The translations under genes and the position numbers were made by a program. From Clostridia bacterium (GTDB taxonomy: Bacteria; Bacillota; DSM-521; Neomoorellales; SLTJ01), in contig JANLFO010000020.1 in assembly GCA_024653205.1 (NCBI GenBank), positions 1 to 44,697 on the forward strand: a DNA stretch of 44,697 nt, given 5' to 3'. Below the pieces are notes generated by a model, which was given only the letters and a program-made list of their open reading frames with translations, was not told where the DNA came from and made no database searches. How positions within the stretch are numbered: position 1 is the first letter of the stretch; every line of letters begins with the position of its first letter. Shown in pieces: positions 14,955 to 23,360 of the stretch.

Positions 14955-15270
14955 TGTAGAGAACCACCATTTGGCGCTCAATGTGCGGCCTGAGGTAGGG
15001 ACTAAGGGCATCTTCGCTGACCAAATCAACGTTCCGCCCGAGCAACTCACCGAGCTTCTCCTCCAGGCCGAACCATTTCAGACCCAGGACAGGACGCTCG
15101 CCCGGGGGTTTGAGCCGTACGAGGAGGTCAATATCGCTATCCGGGGTTAGATCGCCCCGCACAAACGACCCGAAAACGGCAATACGCCTGGCAAAGGGCT
15201 TTAGTTCTGGCACCACTCTGAGACGCAGCCAATTCAACCTGGCAGATAGCGAGCCTTCAGCCACCCCCAC
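14941..15270 (-). CDS. mntA: MntA-like nucleotidyltransferase antitoxin
   Basis: A 109-residue minimal nucleotidyltransferase. The signature GSFVRGDLTPDSDIDLLV contains the GSX10DXD metal-binding pair, and a third acidic residue is in NVDLVSED. In MntA/HepT pairs this protein adds AMP to a tyrosine of the HEPN toxin and so neutralises it. HepT partners carry the modified Tyr in the RX4HXY motif, here RNRIVHEY, which is intact. The start is ATG at 15270. Confidence 0.88.
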   Translation of the reverse strand: MGVAEGSLSARLNWLRLRVVPELKPFARRIAVFGSFVRGDLTPDSDIDLLVRLKPPGERPVLGLKWFGLEEKLGELLGRNVDLVSEDALSPYLRPHIERQMVVLYNEEG

Positions 15271-15385
15271 GTGTCATTCCCCCTTCAATTCGCCTTCTCC
15301 TCGGCGGTGAATTGCAAACCTCATCCCGCCTCCCTCACCAACATTTTTGCCATTAATGGGTTCCAAAACAAGGGCGGCCCTTGCG

Positions 15386-15946
15386 CTAGCCGTTCCCCTC
15401 TGTTGCCTCCGCCTGCGCGGGGGGTATGTGCCCGAGCCAACCCCAAGCCAGCAGGTTCCGATAGGCTACCCGGATCTGCGAACGGCCAAACTTCAGGCCC
15501 TTGGCGCGGTGAACCTCGGTTACCACCCTTTCTTCGTCGGCCGCGCCATAGGCTTCGCCAAGCGCCGAGGCCACAAAGTGCACGGTGGCATACAGCTCCA
15601 GTTCCAGCGGGCTAAGTCCGCCTAGCTTTTCCAGGACCCCTTCAATGGCGGCCCGGTGGGGAGCAATAATCTCCCATTGCTGACCAACATATTCGGCGCA
15701 GGAGGTCCCAGGTAAGAAACCTATACCATCGAGGTCCAGGCGGAGAATTTCCTTAGCCACTGCCTCGCCCAACTCTTCCGCCACTTCGTTACTGTAAGGT
15801 CCGTAGATGTGGAGACGATAGGTGGCGTAGAGCGGAACCCCTGCTTCCTGGCAAAAATAAACCAGTTTCTGCAAGGCTTTCTTACCTCTGATTTTAACCC
15901 GGCTGGCCAAGTAAGCTATTAGCGCCTGCAGCTCCACTACGTCCAT
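15386..15946 (-). CDS. ywgA: YwgA-family protein
   Basis: A 186-residue protein resembling Bacillus YwgA, which is encoded next to the HD protein YwfO. Visible features: RGKKALQKLVYFCQEAGVPL then YRLHIYGPYSNEVAEEL, a winged-helix-like region also seen in the SocA/Panacea-type superfamily. The C-terminal half is helical (SPLELELYATVHFVA). Function is unknown. The ATG overlaps the HD gene's stop by 10 bases, so the two are co-translated. Conserved pairing suggests they act together. Confidence 0.75.
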   Translation of the reverse strand: MDVVELQALIAYLASRVKIRGKKALQKLVYFCQEAGVPLYATYRLHIYGPYSNEVAEELGEAVAKEILRLDLDGIGFLPGTSCAEYVGQQWEIIAPHRAAIEGVLEKLGGLSPLELELYATVHFVASALGEAYGAADEERVVTEVHRAKGLKFGRSQIRVAYRNLLAWGWLGHIPPAQAEATEGNG

Positions 15947-17352
15947 CCCTCCTCGATCTTCTTTACTTTGGACTGGATCTGCGAGAACTGCTCACGGCAC
16001 CACACCGCCGCCTCGTTCTTGCGGTCGCGGGAGACGTAAAAACGCACAAGGTTGATGCTCTTCTCAGACAGGAGCTTAAGGGGGAGAGAAAGCTCGAAGA
16101 TGGATCGCACCTCCTCGGGCTGGTGCTTGTCCTGCACCATTATACTGGCGAACTGTCGCTTGGCCTTGTCCCCCTCGTCCTCCTCCCTCTTCAGCCCGAA
16201 AAAGGGATTAGTAGGAAGTTTTCTGGCCCGCTCATCTACATAGGCAGTTTCGGGGTTTGCGCCGTACTTCATCAGGAATCTATGGATAAGCTCAGTTAGC
16301 ACCATGTAGCTCGCCAGGCCGGCATGGTGCGGCAGGGTAACGAAGGCTTCGGAAAGATGGTCCCTCTCGTAGATACGGCGCGCCCACTCGTTGGAAGCGC
16401 GCTCCCTTTTGACGGCCTCGAGGATAGTGGAATCGTCGAGGGCCAGGTATTCGTCTAAGTGGTCGGTATCGGGGAAAACCTCCCTGCCAAACCTCTTGGT
16501 CAAGAAATACTTAAGGAACTGGGTCAGGTAGTAGTCATAAATGCGCCGGGTCTTGTGAAAATACACCTGGATAAACATCCAATAGCGGGCAAATATGAGC
16601 TCCTCCACGGCTTGCACGCCGTCGGAGTCTATGCCCAGCAGCCAGTAACCTTGCAGGGGAGTAGGCGACGGCCCTTCTTCCTCAGGCCCCCTGAGCGCCG
16701 GGGAGCACTCTTCTTTGCTGTCGGTGACGGGAACCACGGTCAGCGTGTCCAGGACGCGTTCAAGGTCGTACTCCCCGTAGCGCACCCCGCAGTAGTAGGA
16801 ATCCCTCAGGAGATAGTCCAGTTTGTCGGCGTCCAGCTCCCCATCGATGATCCTGCCTAGGAAGACCAGATCATGGGCCAGGTACCCCTTAGTAAGAAGG
16901 GTCACTACCTCGTCTACCTTGATATTGGGAAAGTAATCGGTGATAACCGGCCCAAAATAGCGGCGTATGATGGCCACCGAGTAGTCCTCATGTTTCCGAC
17001 CGGGCGGGAACAACTCTTCACTCCCGTGGGAAAACGGTCCGTGGCCCACATCGTGAAGGAGCGCCGCCAGACGCACTACCTGTCGAAGGCGGGCAAACTC
17101 TTCTTGGTCGAAGCGCCCGGCCACCAGGGGCCTTCTGGCCAATACAGCCATCATCCGGTCCGCAACGTGCATAGTGCCCAGACTGTGCTCAAACCGGGTG
17201 TGAGTGGCGCCAGGGTAGACCTTATAGGTTAGGGCAAGCTGCCGTATGTTTCTCAGGCGCTGAAAGGCTTCCTGCCTGATTATGGCCGCCTCCCCCTCGG
17301 TCAGCTCAATAAGGCCGTGAATGGGGTCCCTAATACGGAGCGGAGCACTCAG
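15937..17352 (-). CDS. ywfO: HD-domain phosphohydrolase (YwfO-like)
   Basis: A metal-dependent HD-superfamily hydrolase related to dGTP triphosphohydrolases and B. subtilis YwfO. Residues (from the CTG at 17352): RIRDPIHGLIELTEGE near the N-terminus, HTRFEHSLG (51-59), LLHDVGHGPFSHGSE with the HD pair at 100-101, and DADKLDYLLRDSYY. Coding similarity clearly extends upstream of the first ATG (17172), but no ATG, GTG or TTG lies in frame there. The CTG at 17352, 9 bases after a GGAGG, is the only good candidate, unless an extra base near 17355 has removed a GTG. Substrate unknown. Operon with ywgA. Confidence 0.8.
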   Translation of the reverse strand: MSAPLRIRDPIHGLIELTEGEAAIIRQEAFQRLRNIRQLALTYKVYPGATHTRFEHSLGTMHVADRMMAVLARRPLVAGRFDQEEFARLRQVVRLAALLHDVGHGPFSHGSEELFPPGRKHEDYSVAIIRRYFGPVITDYFPNIKVDEVVTLLTKGYLAHDLVFLGRIIDGELDADKLDYLLRDSYYCGVRYGEYDLERVLDTLTVVPVTDSKEECSPALRGPEEEGPSPTPLQGYWLLGIDSDGVQAVEELIFARYWMFIQVYFHKTRRIYDYYLTQFLKYFLTKRFGREVFPDTDHLDEYLALDDSTILEAVKRERASNEWARRIYERDHLSEAFVTLPHHAGLASYMVLTELIHRFLMKYGANPETAYVDERARKLPTNPFFGLKREEDEGDKAKRQFASIMVQDKHQPEEVRSIFELSLPLKLLSEKSINLVRFYVSRDRKNEAAVWCREQFSQIQSKVKKIEEGWT

Positions 17353-17500
17353 GTTCCTTCACCTCCCTCCCAACTGCTCCTCGGCGTCGCCCAAGCGAAT
17401 CTTCTAGAGGCTGGCCACACTTCCTGCAACTTCTTCTATCAGCTCAACGATCGCAATTCCTGCCGGCGCAGGTTCACGACCACGGACGGCCCCCTACGGG

Positions 17501-18742
17501 TTACGGCGGGTTAACGGGCTTTTGGCCAGGCTCCGACGACCCTGAGAGTTGACTACCTCCCGGATAGGCAAGGTATCTCACCCCTACTCTGTTTAGCTCC
17601 CTTGTAACTGTTTCAATGGTCACCCCTTCGTCCGCCATAAGGGCATGAATGATACAGATTACTCCGGCAGGAGACCACGGCCCATGGTCTTTCACGAACT
17701 CGCTAAAATGCTTAAGCGTAAACGGAATCGCGGTAATCTCACCCTCCCACTTGTCGCGGCTGTTAAGCTCCCAGCAGTCCCTCACCTCTTTGAGGGAGAG
17801 GTTGAGCCTGACACGCCCTAGCAGAGCATACTGGTACAGTTCCCAGTCGAGCCCGAAGCTCAGGAACAACGGCCAGTCGCCCGTGTTTTCCCTAAGGCTT
17901 ACACCTAGCTCCTCGTACACACCCCTCACGGCGGCCTTATAGAAGTCTGGATTTCCAGCTTCGTCTTTGTCTGCCGGCCTCTGGAGCCCCTCGTTCACGG
18001 CCACAGTCCATGCGGCCGGCCTCGAGCTAACATACCTGGACCTCCGAGTGAGTAAGAGGTGGTTGTCTCTCGTAATCACGGCGAGATTAATGCCGAAGCT
18101 GTGCGCCAAACAAGAGATAGGTTGGGCCCACGGATCGGCGTCCCTCAAGTACATCTCTCTAAGCGTAGTAGTGGTGCCGTTGACCTCGAGTTTGCGGTCC
18201 AGGCTTAAGGAGGTGGCCAGGAAGTTGTAGTAGTCGGAGGGACCAAACCCGAAGATCAATCTGGGTTCTTCCTCGTCCGGTAGCCGGGTAAGGGTGAAGG
18301 AACGCAAGTAGTACCGCCCGCCGTTCCACAACTTGACCCCGCCGGGATAAGGATCGCTTAGCTCCTCCTGTACCTGGCGACGCAACTCCTGAACGACTGG
18401 GGGCAGCAAGGGAGGTTCGTCTACAAAACGAGTCACTAGGTTCTGCCTGGAGTATCCCTTCCCGCTAGTCGTATCCAGTACAACCCAGCCGTACCTAGGG
18501 CTATCTGTTAGGTAAAGGATCTCCCTCTTAGGGTTGTGGCCGGATGGCCAGAGAACTCTGAGCGCAGCGCGTCGGCCTCGGCGATATATGGTCCGGCAAA
18601 GCCTTTTCAGCGGCTCATCCACCAGCGCGCCTAAGACCATCCAGAGAGGCCCGGATATGGCTTCTGATTCTAGCAAGGACAAGAACCTGCCGGCGTCCAC
18701 CTCGCGCTGTCCCTCCAGACACTGCAAAGAACGACCCCTCAA
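17501..18742 (-). CDS. large protein with a degenerate Nudix-like domain
   Basis: A 413-residue protein. The C-terminal half contains a Nudix fold: INLAVITRDNHLLLTRRSR, AAWTVAVNEGLQRP, and a Nudix-box-like stretch AAVRGVYEELGVSL. In the box the usual REXXEEXG becomes RGVYEELG, with the first Glu replaced by Gly, so metal-dependent hydrolysis may be impaired. The N-terminal ~190 residues (REILYLTDSPRYGWVVLDT and others) are not recognised. The TTG at 18742 overlaps the glycosyltransferase stop, but a GTG at 18700 with GGAGGG about 8 bases upstream is a better start. It stands between the glycan genes and the HD/YwgA pair and may belong functionally to the latter (inference). Confidence 0.65.
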   Translation of the reverse strand: MRGRSLQCLEGQREVDAGRFLSLLESEAISGPLWMVLGALVDEPLKRLCRTIYRRGRRAALRVLWPSGHNPKREILYLTDSPRYGWVVLDTTSGKGYSRQNLVTRFVDEPPLLPPVVQELRRQVQEELSDPYPGGVKLWNGGRYYLRSFTLTRLPDEEEPRLIFGFGPSDYYNFLATSLSLDRKLEVNGTTTTLREMYLRDADPWAQPISCLAHSFGINLAVITRDNHLLLTRRSRYVSSRPAAWTVAVNEGLQRPADKDEAGNPDFYKAAVRGVYEELGVSLRENTGDWPLFLSFGLDWELYQYALLGRVRLNLSLKEVRDCWELNSRDKWEGEITAIPFTLKHFSEFVKDHGPWSPAGVICIIHALMADEGVTIETVTRELNRVGVRYLAYPGGSQLSGSSEPGQKPVNPP

Positions 18743-19854
18743 ACCAACCCCATGGTGTCCAGGATGATCCTGTTAACCTGGCGGACGTCATATTTCTCTT
18801 CCGCCATCTCCCTGCTTTTCCGCCCCATGTCCCTGATTATTCCAGGATTCTGGACAAACCTTTCCATCGCCACGGCAAGCGCCATGCTATCCCTGGGGGG
18901 CACCAGGAAGCCGTTCAGGCCCTCCACCACGGTCTCGCGACAACCGGGCGCGTCCGTGGTGATAATCGGCCTCCCCACCGCCATTGCCTCCAGGACGGAG
19001 CGGGGTGTACCCTCTCGGTAAGAGGGCAACACATAGACGCTACACGCGGCAAGGTAAGGATAGATATCGTCCGTCTCCCCGAGGTACTCGATGACGCCTT
19101 CTGCCGCCCACCGCTCCACTTCATCCCTGCGCAGTGCAGAAAGGTTCGTATCGAAGGGTCCGATGAGTCCAAAACGCACGGTCGGGTAGCGCGGCTTCAG
19201 CATGCGCGCCGCTTGCACGTATTCGACAATGCCCTTATGTCGGATGAGCCGCGCGGCCAGCAAAAAAGAGACGGGCTGCACAGGAGCGTCCGCGTAGGGG
19301 AAGCGGGTGAGGTTTACTCCCGACCCGGGGATGACAACCGCCCGGCAACGTTCGGGCAAGAGAGCCCAGTCCTCAAACAGCCGGGCATCGTCGGGATTCT
19401 GAAAAAAGACGGCGGAGTTGTTCGCCAGCGCCAGCCTATATAGGGAGGCTACTGCTCCCGCCAGGACGCGGCCACGCCAGTCTCCTTCACCTATGAAAGC
19501 GGACCCTAGCCCCGTGATCATAGAGTGGACCCGCCGCACACCGGCCAGACGCGCCGCCAGCGAACCGTAGATGACCGGCTTGGCGGCGTACGAAAAGACT
19601 ATGTCCGGTCTCGTGTCCCTCATCAGTCGCACAAGCGCGGCCAGGGTGGGGAGGTCCCCCGCGGGGTTCAAGCTCGTGCGCCTGAGGGGAATCGGTACAT
19701 ACCGGGCACCGAGTGCTTCCAATTGTGCTTCGAAGCCTTGCTCTGGCCCCAGGGCGATCACCTCGTGCCCGAGCCCGACCATTTCCTCAATCAGCTCGCG
19801 CCGGAAGTTAAGCAACGATCTGGTATAGTGGGAAACAATAATGATCCTGCTCAA
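18739..19854 (-). CDS. glycosyltransferase family 4
   Basis: A 371-residue GT-B fold retaining glycosyltransferase of cytosolic surface-glycan assembly. The N-terminal Rossmann half has MSRIIIVSHYTRSLLNFR and DIVFSYAAKPVIYGSLAARL. The C-terminal donor half has FLLAARLIRHKGIVEYVQAA and the EX7E-type motif in YREGTPRSVLEAMAVGRPII. SYAAKPVIYGSLAA is characteristic of galactosyl/HexNAc-transferring relatives of the EpsD/CapM kind, but the sugar cannot be assigned. It lies 5 bases downstream of the epimerase gene and overlaps the Nudix-like gene start by 4 bases. Confidence 0.9.
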   Translation of the reverse strand: MSRIIIVSHYTRSLLNFRRELIEEMVGLGHEVIALGPEQGFEAQLEALGARYVPIPLRRTSLNPAGDLPTLAALVRLMRDTRPDIVFSYAAKPVIYGSLAARLAGVRRVHSMITGLGSAFIGEGDWRGRVLAGAVASLYRLALANNSAVFFQNPDDARLFEDWALLPERCRAVVIPGSGVNLTRFPYADAPVQPVSFLLAARLIRHKGIVEYVQAARMLKPRYPTVRFGLIGPFDTNLSALRRDEVERWAAEGVIEYLGETDDIYPYLAACSVYVLPSYREGTPRSVLEAMAVGRPIITTDAPGCRETVVEGLNGFLVPPRDSMALAVAMERFVQNPGIIRDMGRKSREMAEEKYDVRQVNRIILDTMGLV

Positions 19855-19859
19855 CCTTG

Positions 19860-20816
19860 TTAAGCGTACACCTCCGCCATGCCGTTCTCCTCAAACCAGC
19901 GAACCGTCTCGCGCAGGCCTGCCTTCAAGTCCCACCGCGGAACGAAGCCGAGAAGCCGCCGGGCCTTGCTTACGTCGGCGCGCGAATGGCGAACGTCCCC
20001 CGGCCGCGGCTCCCTGTACTCGGGCACAACCGAAGCGCCCACTACCTCCTGGACCGCCGCCAAGAGCTCGTTGACCGTAGTCTCTCTCCCCCCCGCAACG
20101 TTGAACACCTCGCCGTGCACGCCCTCGGCTCCCGCGGCAAGGAGGTTGGCGGCGACCACGTCCGCCACGTAGGTGAAGTCCCGGGACTGGTTTCCGTCCC
20201 CGTATATAATCGGGCTCCGGCCGCTCAGCAGGGCGCCGATGAAGCGCGGTACCACCGCGGCGTACTCGGAGCGGGGATCCTGCCGTGGACCGAAAACGTT
20301 GAAGTAGCGCAGGCAAACGGTACTGAGGCCGTAGAGTTCCCAAAAACTCCGGGCGTACAGTTCCTGCGCGAGCTTGCTGACTGCGTAGGGAGAGATAGGG
20401 GACGGTTTGAGGTCCTCGCTCTTAGGCAACACCGGGGTGTTGCCGTATACGGAGGAAGACGAGGCCACAACCACCCGGCGCACCCGATGGTCGCGGGCGG
20501 CAAGCAGTACATTCAGGGTCCCGGTGACGTTCACCTCGTTGGTAGCCAGAGGATCCTTCACCGAGCGCGGAACGGAGGGAAGCGCCGCCTGGTGAAAGAC
20601 CACCTCCACCCCTTCCGTGGCGCGCCGGACCGCATCCAGATCCCTCACATCGGCCTCTATAAAGTCCACGTGGTTGAGCACGTCCGTCAGGTTCTCGAGC
20701 CTTCCGGTGGCGAGGTTGTCCAGAACTCTTACCTGCCACCCTTGCTCCCCCAGCGTGCGCACCAGGTTCGAGCCGATAAAACCCGCTCCCCCGGTGACGA
20801 GACAAATGCGGCCCAC
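19860..20816 (-). CDS. NAD-dependent sugar epimerase (UDP-HexNAc 4-epimerase-like)
   Basis: An extended short-chain dehydrogenase of 318 residues. The NAD motif GGAGFIGSN is at the N-terminus, SSSSVYG provides the catalytic Ser/Thr strand, and SPYAVSKLAQE holds the YXXXK pair. RYFNVFGPRQDP and GDGNQSRDFTYV are typical of UDP-glucose/UDP-GlcNAc 4-epimerases (GalE/WbpP kind). The GTG at 20816 lies just after the stop of the UDP-sugar dehydrogenase. A longer reading adds 17 unrelated residues and is rejected. With the dehydrogenase it suggests a HexNAc-uronic acid or its C4 epimer as a building block (inference). Confidence 0.88.
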   Translation of the reverse strand: MGRICLVTGGAGFIGSNLVRTLGEQGWQVRVLDNLATGRLENLTDVLNHVDFIEADVRDLDAVRRATEGVEVVFHQAALPSVPRSVKDPLATNEVNVTGTLNVLLAARDHRVRRVVVASSSSVYGNTPVLPKSEDLKPSPISPYAVSKLAQELYARSFWELYGLSTVCLRYFNVFGPRQDPRSEYAAVVPRFIGALLSGRSPIIYGDGNQSRDFTYVADVVAANLLAAGAEGVHGEVFNVAGGRETTVNELLAAVQEVVGASVVPEYREPRPGDVRHSRADVSKARRLLGFVPRWDLKAGLRETVRWFEENGMAEVYA

Positions 20817-20820
20817 CCTC

Positions 20821-22146
20821 TCACCCCACTTCCACGGGCACGTCGCCACTCGGCAGTGGTGCCCCAACCCGAAAGATATGAGGACCCGTTATTCCCTTGA
20901 ACCCGTTCCTGGTGTCGAAGACCACCCTGGCGTGCGATGCGATCCAGGGGTAATCAAAGCAAGAGTGATTCGTGGTGAGGATTACGAGATCGCATGCCGA
21001 TAGGCGCTCGGCCGTAAGCGGCACCGAGGCCATCGCTATGCCACTGAGGTCAAGGCGGGGAACGTGCGGGTCGTGGTACTCCACCAGCGCCCCCCGTTCG
21101 CGCAGGAGGTGGAGGATTTCCAGAGCCGGCGATTCCCGAATATCGCTCACGTCCGGCTTGTACGCGACCCCCAGAAGGAGGATTCTGGCACCCCGGACGG
21201 CCTTGCCCCAAAGGTTGAGGATCTCGCCGGCCCTGTCCGCCACCCGGCGCGGCATTTCAGCGTTGATGTCTGTAGCCAGCTCGATCAGGCGGTGGTGATG
21301 CCCCATGGTCCTCGCCTTCCAGGAGAGGTACACCGGGTCTACCGGAATGCAATGCCCGCCGATCCCCGGCCCCGGGTAGAAGGGCATAAAGCCGAAAGGT
21401 TTGCTCGCCGCCGCCTCCACTACTTCCCAGACGTCGATTCCCATCCGCTCACATATGATGGCCGTCTCGTTGACCAGCGCAATGTTCACGGCGCGAAAGA
21501 CGTTCTCCAGAAGCTTCACCATCTCCGCCGCCCGGGCGGAGGAAACCGGAACCACTTGGTCAACGAGCAGCGCATAGAATTCGGCCGCCACTCGCGTGCA
21601 CTCCGCCGTCACCCCTCCGACTACCTTGGGAGTGTTCGCCACGCCGTAATGACGGTTCCCCGGATCAATCCGCTCGGGGGAAAAAGCCAGATAAAAATCC
21701 CGGCCCGCGCGCAGGCCGCCCTGTTCGAGTTCCGGTCTTATCAGCTCTTCGGTTGCGCCCGGGTACACGGTGCTCTCCAGCACGACTAGGTGGCCCCGAC
21801 GAAGGAAGGGCGTAAACGAGCGAACCGCGGCCAGCACGTAGGACATATCCGGGTCCCGCGACTTCCGCAAGGGTGTCGGCACGCAAATCAGGACCACGTC
21901 CGCGTCCTCTAGGCAAGAGAAGTCGGTAGTGGCAAAGAAGGCACCTGAACCTACGAGGCTCATCAACTCGGAGGAGGCGACGTCGAGCACAATTGATTCT
22001 CCCCGGCTGAGGCGCCTCACCTTCTCTTCGTCGATATCGACCCCGTAGACGGTGAACCCTGCCTGCGCCGCCCGTACCGCCAGGGGCAGCCCCACATAGC
22101 CCAGGCCGACCACGCCGCAGGTCCTAGGTTGTTTCTCCATAACCAC
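20821..22146 (-). CDS. UDP-N-acetylhexosamine 6-dehydrogenase family
   Basis: A 441-residue nucleotide-sugar dehydrogenase (WbpA/WecC/TuaD superfamily) that oxidises C6 of a UDP-sugar to a carboxylate in two NAD-dependent steps. The NAD motif is VGLGYVGLPLA near residue 13; STVYPGATEE and FSPERIDPGN are substrate-loop motifs. K211 and N215 lie in EMVKLLEN, and the catalytic Cys is C266 in PGIGGHCIPVDP. The motif FSPERIDPGN and the HCIPVDP wording favour UDP-HexNAc over UDP-glucose enzymes. Length and motifs are complete. The ATG at 22146 is preceded by a gap of about 70 bases from the upstream glycosyltransferase. Confidence 0.9.
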   Translation of the reverse strand: MVMEKQPRTCGVVGLGYVGLPLAVRAAQAGFTVYGVDIDEEKVRRLSRGESIVLDVASSELMSLVGSGAFFATTDFSCLEDADVVLICVPTPLRKSRDPDMSYVLAAVRSFTPFLRRGHLVVLESTVYPGATEELIRPELEQGGLRAGRDFYLAFSPERIDPGNRHYGVANTPKVVGGVTAECTRVAAEFYALLVDQVVPVSSARAAEMVKLLENVFRAVNIALVNETAIICERMGIDVWEVVEAAASKPFGFMPFYPGPGIGGHCIPVDPVYLSWKARTMGHHHRLIELATDINAEMPRRVADRAGEILNLWGKAVRGARILLLGVAYKPDVSDIRESPALEILHLLRERGALVEYHDPHVPRLDLSGIAMASVPLTAERLSACDLVILTTNHSCFDYPWIASHARVVFDTRNGFKGITGPHIFRVGAPLPSGDVPVEVG

Positions 22147-22217
22147 GCTTCAGCACCCCCGTTTAATGGAGCCACACTCTCCCCTGAGCTGCCAGGATTC
22201 GCTGCGGCGCCAAATGT

Positions 22218-23360
22218 TCAGCCATTGCACTTTGTACCCTTTCGAGCCAACAGTTCCCGGTACAGCTCCTCCCACCGGTCCACCACACGGTCGAGGGCGT
22301 AGTTCGTCTCCACGTGGCGGCGGCCAGCCTCGCCCATCCGGCGCCGCTCTTCCTCGGGCAGCCGCATGAGGCGCAGCATCGCGGCCGCCAGCGCCTCGTG
22401 ATCGGTCGCCGGTACCAGGAAGCCCGATTCGCCCTCCACCACCACTTCCGGGTTTCCCCCTACGTCGGTGGCCACGATAGGGAGACCGCTAGCGGAGGCC
22501 TCCAGGAGCACCATGGGCATCCCCTCCCAGGCAGAGGACATCACGTAGGCATCGGCGGCGTTCATGAGTTGGGGCACGTCCCTGCGGATGCCCAAAAACG
22601 TCACCCGCCTTTCTAGGCCCAGTTCCCGGGCAAGCTCCTGCGCCGCGGGTCGCAGGGGACCGTCCCCGGCGATCAGGAGCACAGCGCCAGCTTGTTCGGC
22701 CGCTACCCGCGCGAAGGCCTTGAGCAAGTTGGGGTAGTCCTTTGGGGGCTCCAACCGACCCACGGCCAGCCAGACGAAGGAACCCTCCACGCCCAGTTCC
22801 TTCCGCAGCGCGAGGCGCGCCTTCCGCTCGGGCTTGAAACGCGCGGTGTCTACGCCGTTGGGGATGAAGCGAATCTTCCCTGCCGGCACCGCGCCCACCC
22901 GAACGTAGCGCTCCAGCCCAGCCTGGCTAACCTGGGTGGTTAGGTCACAAAACGGATCGGTAAGGCGATAGAGAAGTTGCCGCAGCCGGCCGCCCTCGTC
23001 AATGCTGTGGGCAGTGCAAACCAGTACTCGAACTGCCGCCAGTGGCCGCACGACCCGGGCCAGCAGGTTGGCGTGTACCGTGTGGCTATGCACAATGTGC
23101 GGCCGCCGTTCCCTGATGAGCCTGGCCAGCCGTAAGGCCGGTCGCGGGTCCGGCAGCTTCCGGCGGATGCCCAGGCAGAAGACGGGAATGCCCGCCGCCT
23201 CCAGTTCCTGCACGTAGGCCCGGGGCGGCATAAGGGAAACCACGCGCACGGCCCAGCCCCGGCCTTTAAGCTGGCTGGCCAGGCGCACCAGTTGCGTCTC
23301 CGCCCCGCCGTAAGCTAGACCCGTGATTAGGAACAAAACCCTTGCAGACCATTGGCTCAT
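22218..23360 (-). CDS. glycosyltransferase family 4
   Basis: A 380-residue GT-B glycosyltransferase. LFLITGLAYGGAETQLVRLA is the usual acceptor-side N-terminus; HIVHSHTVHANLLARV and RFIPNGVDTARF follow. The donor side has LAVGRLEPPKDYPNLLKAF and WEGMPMVLLEASASGLPIVA with the EX7E pair. The start ATG lies inside the upstream ligase/polymerase gene, giving an unusually long 95-base overlap. No start exists between the end of that gene and the first conserved strand, so the overlap appears real. Sugar specificity is not readable. Confidence 0.9.
   Translation of the reverse strand: MSQWSARVLFLITGLAYGGAETQLVRLASQLKGRGWAVRVVSLMPPRAYVQELEAAGIPVFCLGIRRKLPDPRPALRLARLIRERRPHIVHSHTVHANLLARVVRPLAAVRVLVCTAHSIDEGGRLRQLLYRLTDPFCDLTTQVSQAGLERYVRVGAVPAGKIRFIPNGVDTARFKPERKARLALRKELGVEGSFVWLAVGRLEPPKDYPNLLKAFARVAAEQAGAVLLIAGDGPLRPAAQELARELGLERRVTFLGIRRDVPQLMNAADAYVMSSAWEGMPMVLLEASASGLPIVATDVGGNPEVVVEGESGFLVPATDHEALAAAMLRLMRLPEEERRRMGEAGRRHVETNYALDRVVDRWEELYRELLARKGTKCNG

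Noticed and set aside
19857-20900. 347-residue plus-strand frame opposite the epimerase gene
   Set aside because: Exact antisense of a gene with clear SDR motifs; no domain in the plus-strand product.
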